Shown: positions 8,451-15,510 of the stretch, one piece after another
How the letters are laid out: the number at the start of each line of letters is the position of its first letter
Position numbering within the stretch: the stretch's first letter is position 1
Source: DAOUEG01 sp964595455
GTDB lineage: Bacteria; Chloroflexota; Dehalococcoidia; Dehalococcoidales; RBG-16-60-22
Assembly (NCBI GenBank): GCA_964595455.1
Contig: CAZQQL010000056.1
Location: forward strand, 1 to 21,591
Direction: 5' to 3'
Length of the DNA: 21,591 nt
Notes under the pieces: generated by a model
What the model was told of the DNA's origin: nothing
The model's input: only the letters and a program-made list of their open reading frames with translations
Databases searched by the model: none
Translations under genes and position numbers: made by a program

Positions 8451-9032
8451 ATGAATGAACAAGGACAGTTCCAGGCAACTGATAGGAATGATTGGCGTGA
8501 TTGGTTAGAAAAACATCATCAAATCCAAAGCTTCGTATGGCTGGTCATCAGAACTGCATCCAGTCCGCTGCAGGGAGTTAGATATGAGGAAGCAGTAGAA
8601 GAAGCTTTGTGTTTCGGGTGGATCGACAGCAAAGCTCATCGCAGGAACAAGGAAAGCTATTTGCTGTACTTCGCGCCCCGTAAGCCCAAGAGCAACTGGA
8701 GCCGGACTAACCGCTTGAGAGCCCAGAAAATGATTGGCGAAGGGAAAATGACAGAAGCCGGCATGAAAGCGATCGAGCTTGCCCGGAAGACCGGAGCCTG
8801 GGTTGCTTCAGATGATGCTGAAAGAGCGCGAATCCCTGATGATCTACAGGAGGCTTTCGAGCGTAACAAAACAGCCGCCGCTAATTTCCAGGCATTTCCC
8901 CGCTCGACTAAAGGTGTGATACTGGAATGGATACGCAGCGCCATGAGACCGGAGACCAGACGTAAGCGAATAGAGGAAACGGTACACCTTGCGGAACGCA
9001 ATATTCGTGCCCCTCAATGGCGCGCTAAATGA
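8451..9032 (+). CDS. YdeI/OmpD-associated family protein
   Basis: This 193-residue protein belongs to the YdeI/OmpD-associated family (COG4430). Recognition rests on DWLEKHHQIQSFVWLVI near the N-terminus, YEEAVEEALCFGWIDSK (about residues 44-60), YFAPRKPKSNWSRTN, and the C-terminal segment AFPRSTKGVILEWI followed by RPETRRKRIEETV. Some members have been linked to bacteriocin or antimicrobial resistance, but the biochemical role is not established. No signal peptide or membrane segment is visible, so it is probably cytoplasmic. It is transcribed divergently from the Eis-like gene and precedes recA by 105 bp. recA has its own promoter, so the two are probably separate units. Confidence 0.85.
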   Translation: MNEQGQFQATDRNDWRDWLEKHHQIQSFVWLVIRTASSPLQGVRYEEAVEEALCFGWIDSKAHRRNKESYLLYFAPRKPKSNWSRTNRLRAQKMIGEGKMTEAGMKAIELARKTGAWVASDDAERARIPDDLQEAFERNKTAAANFQAFPRSTKGVILEWIRSAMRPETRRKRIEETVHLAERNIRAPQWRAK

Positions 9033-9092
9033 TGCCCGTAAGGAGCCGGTATCCGCATAAGGGAGAATGCTTACTTTTTGTTAACATTTCAC

Positions 9093-9121
9093 TTGTTTTG
9101 CCAAAACAGGTGTGCTATTAT
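9093..9121 (+). promoter_or_regulatory. recA promoter with embedded palindromic operator
   Basis: A -35 (TTGTTT, 9093-9098), a 17-nt spacer and a -10 (TATTAT, 9116-9121) form a good sigma70-type promoter. A perfect 15-bp palindrome, TGTTTTGCCAAAACA (9094-9108), covers the -35 and half the spacer, where a repressor would block polymerase. This suggests an SOS (LexA-type) operator, although it matches neither the E. coli CTG-N10-CAG nor the Bacillus GAAC-N4-GTTC box exactly. Confidence 0.6.
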
Positions 9122-9137
9122 GCGGGTGAGGCGAAAG

Positions 9138-10160
9138 ATGACCACGGAGAAAGTTAAAGCGTTGGAACTGGCTATCAGCCAGATAGAAAAACGGTTCGGT
9201 AAGGGTTCCATTATGAAGATGGGAGAGTCTTCCGGACTGCCGCCTGTAGAGGCCATTCCAACCGGCTCCCTGGCTTTAGACCTGGCCCTGGGCATCGGAG
9301 GGATACCCAAGGGCCGCATCACGGAAATATTTGGCCCGGAATCTTCCGGAAAAACTACCCTGGCGCAACACATAATTGCCGAGGCGCAGAAGAAAGGCGG
9401 AACGGTTGCCTACGTCGACGCCGAGCATGCACTGGACCCTTCCTATGCAGGCCGCTGCGGAGTCAGCGTCGATGAACTGCTTATATCACAGCCGGATACC
9501 GGCGAGCAGGCCCTCGAGATAACCGAAGCACTGGTACGCAGCAACGCCGTCGATGTCATCATCGTTGACAGCGTGGCCGCATTGGTGCCGCGCGCTGAGA
9601 TCGAGGGGGACATGGGCGACCCACAGATGGGCCTTCAGGCGCGCCTGATGTCACAAGCCCTGAGAAAACTGGCCGGAGCGATCGGCCGGGCAGGGACCGC
9701 CGTCATATTCATTAACCAGTTGCGGGAAAAGGTGGGCATAGTCTTCGGGAACCCGGAGGTCACCACCGGCGGCCGCGCCCTGAAGTTTTACAGTTCCATC
9801 CGCATAGAGTTGAGGCGGGCGGAGACCATCAAACAGGGCACCGAAGCGGTCGGCAACCGCGTGAAAGCCAAGGTAGTCAAGAATAAAGTAGCCCCTCCGT
9901 TCCGCAGCGCTGAATTCGATATCATGTTCACTTCCGGCATCAGCAAGGAAGGGAACCTCCTTGATATCGGCGTCGCTATGGGACTGATCACAAAAGCCGG
10001 TGCCTTTTTCTCTTACGGGGACACCCGCCTCGGGCAGGGCAGGGAAGCCGCGAAGCAATACCTGAAAGAAAACCCTGAACTTGCCAAAGAAATTGAAGAG
10101 CGGATAAGGGCCTCGGCTGGCACCGGTCAAACAGCGGTCACCGTCGAAGAAGAAGAATAG
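9138..10160 (+). CDS. recA: Recombinase RecA
   Basis: RecA is the ATP-dependent strand-exchange protein of homologous recombination and the co-protease that triggers the SOS response. The product is 340 residues, normal for the family. Walker A is GPESSGKT (66-73), followed by VAYVDAEHALDP, IIVDSVAALVPRAE (Walker B region), the L1/L2 loop region with FINQLREKVGIVFG and TTGGRALKFYSS, and an acidic C-terminal tail ending EEEE. The start is ATG 9138, preceded by GTGAGGCG. The frame extends upstream, but an ATG at 9120 overlaps the promoter -10 and is therefore rejected. A strong terminator follows at 10211, so recX is probably reached by read-through. Identification is certain. Confidence 0.98.
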   Translation: MTTEKVKALELAISQIEKRFGKGSIMKMGESSGLPPVEAIPTGSLALDLALGIGGIPKGRITEIFGPESSGKTTLAQHIIAEAQKKGGTVAYVDAEHALDPSYAGRCGVSVDELLISQPDTGEQALEITEALVRSNAVDVIIVDSVAALVPRAEIEGDMGDPQMGLQARLMSQALRKLAGAIGRAGTAVIFINQLREKVGIVFGNPEVTTGGRALKFYSSIRIELRRAETIKQGTEAVGNRVKAKVVKNKVAPPFRSAEFDIMFTSGISKEGNLLDIGVAMGLITKAGAFFSYGDTRLGQGREAAKQYLKENPELAKEIEERIRASAGTGQTAVTVEEEE

Positions 10161-10210
10161 CCGGATAACCATAGTATCGGCTGAGACGGAAAAACGGCAT
10201 GGTAATCCAG

Positions 10211-10238
10211 GGCTGAGGCTTTGCTTCAGCCTTTTTTT
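10211..10238 (+). terminator. Intrinsic terminator after recA
   Basis: A 9-bp stem (GGCTGAGGC at 10211-10219, GCTTCAGCC at 10223-10231, one G-U pair) has a TTT loop and is followed by seven T. It lies between recA and recX, so it should limit recX expression to read-through. Confidence 0.85.
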
Positions 10239-10257
10239 GTTTACGGGCGGGCGGTAG

Positions 10258-10893
10258 ATGGGTACTATTACAGAACTGAGAAAACAAAATAGACGGGACC
10301 GCCGGATACATGTCTATCTGGACGGCGAGTTCGCGTTCAGCCTGGAAAAAGACATCGCCGCTGGAGCGGGGCTTCGCATAGGGCAGGAAGTGCCGCCCCA
10401 GGATGCCGCTGAACTGATTGAGAAGGACCAGAAGCAGAAATGCTACAACGCCGCCTGCCGGTTCCTCAGCTACCGTCCTCGCAGCGAGCAGGAAGTCCGT
10501 CAGAGGTTAAGCCGGCAGGGCCACGGCGCTGCCTGTATCCAGCAGACCATGGCCCGGCTTAAAGAACTCGGGTTCGTCGATGACACACAATTTGCCCGGC
10601 TGTGGGTGGGCAACCGTGATGACTTGAGGCCGCGTGGCCGCCGCCTGATGAAGCTGGAACTGCAGCAGAAAGGTCTCCCGCGGGACATCATCGAACAAGC
10701 CGTTGGCGATATCGATGAGGCGGAAGCCGCCTACCGTGCGGCACAAAAAAAGGCCGGCATTCTTTCCAACACCGATTATGACACGTTCCGCAAGCGCCTC
10801 GCGGCCCACCTCGGCCGCCGGGGCTTCGGTTATGACACAATTAACAGCACTGTTGAAAGAATCTGGAAGGAGAAAGAATATTCTGTATCATAA
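10258..10893 (+). CDS. recX: Regulatory protein RecX
   Basis: RecX binds RecA filaments and limits or caps their extension. This 211-residue protein has the helical-repeat layout of the family: a basic N-terminal segment (MGTITELRKQNRRDRRIHVYL), then FLSYRPRSEQEVRQRL (about residues 69-84), LKELGFVDDTQFARLWV and a C-terminal repeat RKRLAAHLGRRGFGYDTI. It starts 97 bp after recA, downstream of the recA terminator, which matches the known recA-recX arrangement of low read-through expression. There is no strong ribosome site before ATG 10258; GGGCGG lies just upstream. Family assignment is firm. Confidence 0.93.
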   Translation: MGTITELRKQNRRDRRIHVYLDGEFAFSLEKDIAAGAGLRIGQEVPPQDAAELIEKDQKQKCYNAACRFLSYRPRSEQEVRQRLSRQGHGAACIQQTMARLKELGFVDDTQFARLWVGNRDDLRPRGRRLMKLELQQKGLPRDIIEQAVGDIDEAEAAYRAAQKKAGILSNTDYDTFRKRLAAHLGRRGFGYDTINSTVERIWKEKEYSVS

Positions 10894-10897
10894 CGCG

Positions 10898-10938
10898 CCC
10901 CGCCGTTCACCGAACGCGGGGTTCCCGGTAACCGGGAA
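10898..10938. repeat. Two adjacent hairpins between recX and rny
   Basis: The first hairpin pairs CCCCGC and GTTC (10898-10908, one bulged C) with GAAC and GCGGGG (10912-10921) around an ACC loop. The second is a 17-bp palindrome, TTCCCGGTAACCGGGAA (10922-10938). No T-run follows, so a classical terminator is unlikely. They may be an RNA-stability or processing element in front of the RNase Y gene. Confidence 0.7.
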
Positions 10939-10962
10939 AAGTAAAAAGGAAGGAAGCATTCG

Positions 10963-12489
10963 ATGGAGTACATAGCCATTGGCATGGCGTTCATCATCGG
11001 CCTCATCGGGGGCGCTTTTGCAATGCTTTTCAGCCGCCGTCTCATGCTCAATCGGCAGACACGGATAGCTGAGAGAAAAGCTGCCAAAATGGTGGCCGAA
11101 GCCAGAGCCGAATCCAAAGAACTGCTGGCCCAGGCGCAGGAAGAAGGAAAACAGGTCAAGGCGACAGCAGATGCCGAATACAAGGAACGGCGTCAGGAAC
11201 TGCAACGCCAGGAAAACCGCCTGAACCAGAAGAACGAAACGCTGGAACGCAAACTGGACAGCGTCGACCAGCGGGAACGCAATCTCGTCAATCGTGAGAA
11301 AGAAATCGATAATGTCCGGAACCAGCTTGTCGAACTAAAAGACAAGCAACTCAAACAACTGGAACTCATCTCCGGCCTTTCCAGCACGGAAGCAAAGGAA
11401 ATGCTGCTGGAAAACATGGAAGTCGAGCTCCAGCAGGAGTCCTCACGCCGTCTGCGGCAGTGGGAAAACAAGCTTAAAGCCGAATCAGATGAAAAAGCCC
11501 AGGAGATCCTCGCCCTGGCCATCCAGCGGAGCGCTTCGGACTCGGTGGCGGAAACCACCGTCTCCGTCGTCCCGCTGCCCAACGATGAGATGAAGGGCCG
11601 GCTCATCGGGCGTGAAGGCCGTAACATCCGCGCCCTGGAACAGGCCACCGGCGTCGACCTTATCATCGACGATACGCCGGAAGCCGTGACCATTTCCAGC
11701 TTCGATCCCGTACGGCGTGAGATCGCCCGGGTCGCCCTGAACCGTCTTATCATGGACGGTAGAATCCACCCAGCCCGCATCGAAGAAATGGCCGCCAAGG
11801 CCAAGCAGGAAGTAGAAGCGGAGATCCAGGCCGCCGGCGAACAGGCCGCAATCCAGCTCGGTATCCAGCTTCACCCTGAACTCATCAAGCTGCTCGGCCG
11901 GCTCAAGTACCGCACCAGCTACGGCCAGAACGCACTCGAGCACAGCATTGAAGTCGCCTACCTGGCCAGCATGATCGCGTCGGAAATCGGGGCCAATACG
12001 ACCATCGCCAAGAAGGTCGGTCTGCTGCATGATATCGGCAAGGCCGTGGACCGCGAAGTCGAAGGCACGCATGCCGCTATCGGCGCGGACCTCGTCAAAC
12101 AGTGGGAAAAGTCTCCGGAGGTCCTCAAGGGTGTTGCGGAACACCACCTCGAGACATCCGATACCAGTATCTGGGGTTACATAGCCTCGGCAGCGGACGC
12201 TATCAGCAGCGCCCGGCCCGGCGCCCGGCGGGAGTCCCTGGAGAACTACCTCAAGCGTCTCAAGGCGCTGGAAGATATCGCGGACAGCTTCAAGGGTGTT
12301 GAAAAATCCTTCGCCATCCAGGCCGGCCGTGAGGTCAGGATCCTCGTCAAGCCGGAAGCCATCGACGACCTCGGCGCGATGAGGCTGGCCCGGGACATCG
12401 TCAAGAAGGTCGAGGAGACTCTGGAATACCCGGGACAGATCAAGGTCACGGTAATCCGGGAAACCCGCGCTGTGGACTACGCCAAGTAG
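10963..12489 (+). CDS. rny: Ribonuclease Y
   Basis: RNase Y is a membrane-anchored endoribonuclease that initiates mRNA decay in many bacteria lacking RNase E. The product is 508 residues, normal for the family. Residues about 4-24 are a transmembrane anchor (IAIGMAFIIGLIGGAFAML). A long charged coiled coil runs to about residue 180 (many KE/EQ heptads). A KH domain starts near 212 (GRLIGREGRNIRALEQ), and an HD domain carries the metal motif LLHDIGKAVD with H356 and D357. The start is ATG 10963 with AAGGAAGG upstream. It follows recX after two hairpins. A repeat element and the ymdB gene come next, the common rny-ymdB order. Confidence 0.97.
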   Translation: MEYIAIGMAFIIGLIGGAFAMLFSRRLMLNRQTRIAERKAAKMVAEARAESKELLAQAQEEGKQVKATADAEYKERRQELQRQENRLNQKNETLERKLDSVDQRERNLVNREKEIDNVRNQLVELKDKQLKQLELISGLSSTEAKEMLLENMEVELQQESSRRLRQWENKLKAESDEKAQEILALAIQRSASDSVAETTVSVVPLPNDEMKGRLIGREGRNIRALEQATGVDLIIDDTPEAVTISSFDPVRREIARVALNRLIMDGRIHPARIEEMAAKAKQEVEAEIQAAGEQAAIQLGIQLHPELIKLLGRLKYRTSYGQNALEHSIEVAYLASMIASEIGANTTIAKKVGLLHDIGKAVDREVEGTHAAIGADLVKQWEKSPEVLKGVAEHHLETSDTSIWGYIASAADAISSARPGARRESLENYLKRLKALEDIADSFKGVEKSFAIQAGREVRILVKPEAIDDLGAMRLARDIVKKVEETLEYPGQIKVTVIRETRAVDYAK

Positions 12490-12500
12490 AACAAATAATT

Positions 12501-12595
12501 ATCATTGCAAGCCCCGACACAATCGGAGCGTGGCAATCTCGGTGTCTTTCATGATCGGGATTGCTTCACCCGGTAAAGCCGGGACTTGCAATGAT
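12501..12595. repeat. Inverted pair of REP-like hairpin units (MITE-like)
   Basis: The element has 16-bp terminal inverted repeats with one mismatch (12501-12516 and 12580-12595). It resolves into two units: A on the minus strand (12501-12538; stem CCGA/TCGG) and B on the plus strand (12558-12595; stem CCCGG/CCGGG at 12569-12583). Each unit reads GATTGC, hairpin, GCAATGA. The same units recur at 20107-20235. No gene is inside. Confidence 0.75.
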
Positions 12596-12622
12596 GGTTT
12601 TAACCCTCCAACAATGACCCTC

Positions 12623-12631
12623 TGGTATAAT
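12623..12631 (+). promoter_or_regulatory. Extended -10 promoter at the ymdB start
   Basis: TGGTATAAT (12623-12631) is a perfect extended -10. Transcription would begin near 12637-12639, at the ATG codons themselves. No -35 and no ribosome site are seen, suggesting a leaderless transcript. Confidence 0.55.
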
Positions 12632-12636
12632 TGACT

Positions 12637-13413
12637 ATGATGAGAGTATTAGCCATCGGTGATATCGTCGGGCGACCTGGCAGGCTCGCCATCGAGACCT
12701 TTCTGCCCGGCCTGATCCAGGAACTCAACATCGATTTCGTCATCGCCAATGGTGAAAACGCCGCCGGGGGTTTCGGTCTGACGCTGGGGACCGCCCGGGA
12801 ACTGCTGGCCAACGGCGTGGATGTGATTACCTCCGGCAACCACATCTGGACCCATAAGGAAATCCTCCCCTACCTGGAGACCGATGCACCCGTTATACGC
12901 CCCTACAACTATCCTCCGGGCGTCCCCGGTCGCGGCTACGTCATCAAGGACAATGTCATGGTAGTCAATCTCATCGGACGGACGTTCATGAGCGATTACG
13001 ATTGTCCCTTCCGCGGTATGGACGCCCTACTCGAGAACATTCCGGACCGTCCGCCGATCGTCATCGTCGATTTTCACGCGGAAGCTACCTCGGAAAAAGT
13101 AGCCCTTGGTTACTACCTGGACGGCCGTGTCAGCGCCGTCCTCGGCACGCACACCCACGTCGGCACCATAGATGCCCGCGTCCTGCGCGGCGGGACTGCT
13201 TATGTCAGTGACATCGGCATGACCGGGCCGCTGGAGTCCGTTATCGGGGACACCATCGACGGCGTCATCCAGCGGTTCCTGACCATGATACCGGTTCGTC
13301 TGAGCGTAGCCGAAGGAAGACCCATACTTAACGCCGTCTACGTTGATATCGACGAAAAGACCGGCCGGGCATTTGGCATCGAGCGTATCACCAGGGAGAT
13401 TCCTAAGCGGTGA
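12637..13413 (+). CDS. ymdB: YmdB-family metallophosphoesterase (TIGR00282)
   Basis: This 258-residue binuclear-metal phosphoesterase is of the YmdB type; Bacillus YmdB is reported to hydrolyse cyclic nucleotides and affect biofilm and motility choice. Motifs are GDIVGRPGR (about residues 8-16), ANGENAAGGFGLT, GNHIWTHKE, then VDFHAEATSEKVALG and GTHTHVGTID near the C-terminal third, which supply metal-ligand Asp, Asn and His residues. The start is ATG 12637 or the adjacent ATG 12640; there is no Shine-Dalgarno sequence and a perfect -10 sits just upstream, so translation may be leaderless. The TTG at 12631 overlaps the -10. The stop overlaps the next gene by 4 bp (GTGA at 13410-13413), implying coupling with the PHP gene. 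Confidence 0.92.
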   Translation: MMRVLAIGDIVGRPGRLAIETFLPGLIQELNIDFVIANGENAAGGFGLTLGTARELLANGVDVITSGNHIWTHKEILPYLETDAPVIRPYNYPPGVPGRGYVIKDNVMVVNLIGRTFMSDYDCPFRGMDALLENIPDRPPIVIVDFHAEATSEKVALGYYLDGRVSAVLGTHTHVGTIDARVLRGGTAYVSDIGMTGPLESVIGDTIDGVIQRFLTMIPVRLSVAEGRPILNAVYVDIDEKTGRAFGIERITREIPKR

Positions 13414-14240
13414 GCCTCGTCGATCTGCATGTCCATTCCACTGCTTCAGATGGCCTGTACCGCCCCGAGGTCCTGGTCGAACGTGCCAACGACCTGGGTC
13501 TGAAATATCTCGCATTGACCGACCATGATACCGTGGACGGTATCGCCGCCGCCCGCCGGGCCGCCGCGACGTTCCCGGACTTGACTTTTATTCCCGGCGT
13601 CGAACTCAGCACCGATACGGAAAAAGGCGAGACACACGTCCTGGGGTATTATATTAGCGAGAACGACGCAGCGTTTCTCGCCGAACTGGAGAAGTTCCGG
13701 GATTCTCGGGACACCCGTGCCCGCCGCATGGTGGAAAAACTGGCCGGCCTCGGTATGCCGCTGGACTGGGACCGTGTGCGTGAAATCGCCGGGGAGGGAA
13801 CTTCCATCGGGCGGCCTCACATCGCACGGGCGCTGGTGGAGAAGGGTTACATCGAAAAATTCGAAGACGCCTTTGATAACTGCCTTGAAAGCGGGGGCCC
13901 CGCCTACGTGGAACGCATCAAGATGACGCCGGAAGAAGCGGCCTCTCTGATACTACGTACCGGTGGTGTGCCCGTACTCGCCCATCCGTTTACAACCGGA
14001 GAGCCCGAGACTATGGTCCAGCGGTTGAAGAAAGCTGGCCTTGCCGGGATCGAGGCTTATTACCACGAGAATACACCGGAACAGACCGAAGACATGCTGG
14101 CCCTGGCCGCCCGGTACGGCCTTCTCGTCACCGGCGGCAGCGACTATCATGGTGAAGGTATGAGCGGCGGTGTCCTCGGCTCCGTCGATATCCCGGTCGA
14201 GGTTGCGCTGAACCTCATCGCTCATCACCGCCACCAGTGA
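13410..14240 (+). CDS. PHP-domain phosphoesterase
   Basis: This 276-residue protein has a polymerase-and-histidinol-phosphatase (PHP) domain. The metal-ligand motifs are DLHVHSTASDG (H7, H9), ALTDHDTVDG (about 36-45), FIPGVELST, VPVLAHPF and GGSDYHGEG at the C-terminus. Relatives include RNase AM/YciV-type 5'-3' exonucleases and 3',5'-nucleotide bisphosphate phosphatases; either would suit the adjacent RNase Y and YmdB. Which one cannot be decided here. GTG 13410 overlaps the ymdB stop by 4 bp, so translation is probably coupled. No membrane or export signal is visible. Confidence 0.88.
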   Translation: MSLVDLHVHSTASDGLYRPEVLVERANDLGLKYLALTDHDTVDGIAAARRAAATFPDLTFIPGVELSTDTEKGETHVLGYYISENDAAFLAELEKFRDSRDTRARRMVEKLAGLGMPLDWDRVREIAGEGTSIGRPHIARALVEKGYIEKFEDAFDNCLESGGPAYVERIKMTPEEAASLILRTGGVPVLAHPFTTGEPETMVQRLKKAGLAGIEAYYHENTPEQTEDMLALAARYGLLVTGGSDYHGEGMSGGVLGSVDIPVEVALNLIAHHRHQ

Positions 14241-14266
14241 TGTTCGGCTTCAGCCCGGATATGTCT

Positions 14267-14272
14267 TATAAT
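14267..14272 (+). promoter_or_regulatory. Candidate -10 before plsY
   Basis: A perfect TATAAT lies 29 bp before the plsY ATG; GGGAG follows as ribosome site. The -35 is weak (TTCGGC with an 18-nt spacer), so this may supplement read-through from the PHP gene. Confidence 0.45.
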
Positions 14273-14301
14273 AAAGAGAAACAGCACAGGGAGCGCGGTA
14301 A

Positions 14302-14994
14302 ATGTTGACCACGTTTATCTTACTCATCATCGGCGGGTATCTCCTCGGGTCGGTCCCCGCCTCCTTACTCGCGGCCAAATCCCGTGGTCACGACCTAAGA
14401 AAAGTGGGGACCTTCCAGGTTGGAGCCGGCAATCTCTGGCGCACGACCTCCCGCCGGCTGGCAGTTATCGTTGGGATTTATGACTTCTTCAAAGGCATCG
14501 TCATGGTCACGGTGGCCTTCAAGCTGGGTCTGGAACCTGCTCAGCAGCTAGTCGTGGGACTGGCGGTAATTGTCGGCCATAACTGGCCGGTCTTTGTACG
14601 TTTCCATGGCGGGCGGGGCATCGCTACGGCGGCCGGTCTCATCCTCTTTGTACCGATTCTCAATCTCGATGTGATTACTTACTGGGGAGCGACAGCGTTC
14701 CTTGTTATACTCATCGGCGGCGTGATCTTGTTCCGCTCCACGCCCGTCGCCGTACTTGTCGGCGTCGCTCTGCAGCCTGTTTTTACGGCGGCATTCAGTG
14801 AAGACATCGCCGTGACGCTGGCTTATGTCGCACTGCTGCTGATCATTATCATCAAGCGTCTGACCGCCCAGAAAAACACGGATATGCGGCAAACAGGAAT
14901 TGGGCGCGTGCTGCTGAACCGCCTGCTGTACGACCGGGACATCTCGGACCGCAAAGCCTGGGTCAACCGCAATACCAAAAAGAGGGCGGCATAG
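14302..14994 (+). CDS. plsY: PlsY-like glycerol-3-phosphate acyltransferase
   Basis: PlsY transfers an acyl group from acyl-phosphate to glycerol-3-phosphate, the first step of phospholipid synthesis, in the cytoplasmic membrane. This 230-residue protein has about five hydrophobic segments and the family's order of motifs: GSVPASLLAAKSRGHDLRKVG, then GAGNLWRTT (about 41-49), DFFKG, and GHNWPVFVRFHGGRGIATAAG. Motif 1 is divergent; family members usually have GSGNxGATN. The protein is about 30 residues longer than usual, with a basic C-terminal extension. The next gene starts immediately after the stop codon. A second, more canonical PlsY elsewhere in the genome would be plausible. Confidence 0.85.
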   Translation: MLTTFILLIIGGYLLGSVPASLLAAKSRGHDLRKVGTFQVGAGNLWRTTSRRLAVIVGIYDFFKGIVMVTVAFKLGLEPAQQLVVGLAVIVGHNWPVFVRFHGGRGIATAAGLILFVPILNLDVITYWGATAFLVILIGGVILFRSTPVAVLVGVALQPVFTAAFSEDIAVTLAYVALLLIIIIKRLTAQKNTDMRQTGIGRVLLNRLLYDRDISDRKAWVNRNTKKRAA

Positions 14995-15510
14995 ATGACC
15001 GAACCGGACACCGTCCGCTGCGCCCGTCACCCCGATACCGAAACATCGCTCCGGTGCGGGAAGTGCGGGACCCCCATCTGTCCGCGCTGCCTGGTCCAGA
15101 CACCCGTTGGAGCGCGCTGCCCCACCTGCGCCGGCTTAAAGAAGCTGCCCACCTTCCGCGTCTCGTCTATCTATTACCTGCGTGCCATAGGCGCGGCGCT
15201 CGGGGCCGGTATTATTGTTGGGCTCCTGTGGGGATTGATCGAGCTCTATATCCCGACCTTTTTCTTCAGCCTGCTGCTGGCGGCGGGAGTCGGCTGGGTA
15301 ATCGGAGAAGTCATCAGCCGCTCCGTAAACCGCAAGCGGAGCATCGGCCTGGCCGTCATCGGCGGATTGGCCGTTCTACTGGCATTCGGGATTGCCTACG
15401 GCATGGAATGGAACCGGTTCGGCTTCATTATTTTCAACCTGCCGCGGATCGGTATTACCCTGGTCAGCGCCGGCATCGGTATTTACATGGCTGTGCTGCG
15501 GTTACACTAG
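14995..15510 (+). CDS. B-box-like zinc-finger membrane protein
   Basis: This is 171 residues. Residues about 9-43 form a B-box-like zinc finger with the pattern C-x2-H then four CxxC-type cysteine pairs (CARH, CGKC, CPRC, CPTC). The remainder has about four hydrophobic segments (AIGAALGAGIIVGLLWGL, FFFSLLLAAGVGWVIGEV, SIGLAVIGGLAVLLAFGIAY, LVSAGIGIYMAVL). This architecture, a zinc finger followed by membrane helices, occurs in bacterial proteins of unknown function. The ATG follows directly after the plsY TAG with no spacer, and AGAGGGCGG in the plsY end acts as ribosome site, so it is probably co-translated. The stop is shared head-on with the DUF169 gene (CTAG, 15507-15510). Confidence 0.8.
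   Translation: MTEPDTVRCARHPDTETSLRCGKCGTPICPRCLVQTPVGARCPTCAGLKKLPTFRVSSIYYLRAIGAALGAGIIVGLLWGLIELYIPTFFFSLLLAAGVGWVIGEVISRSVNRKRSIGLAVIGGLAVLLAFGIAYGMEWNRFGFIIFNLPRIGITLVSAGIGIYMAVLRLH

Noticed and set aside
9120..9137. Upstream ATG at 9120 as recA start
   Set aside because: It overlaps the -10 hexamer and lies before the predicted transcription start; RecA homologues begin near ATG 9138.
11485..12147. 220-codon minus-strand frame opposite rny
   Set aside because: It is a shadow of the KH and HD domain coding region.
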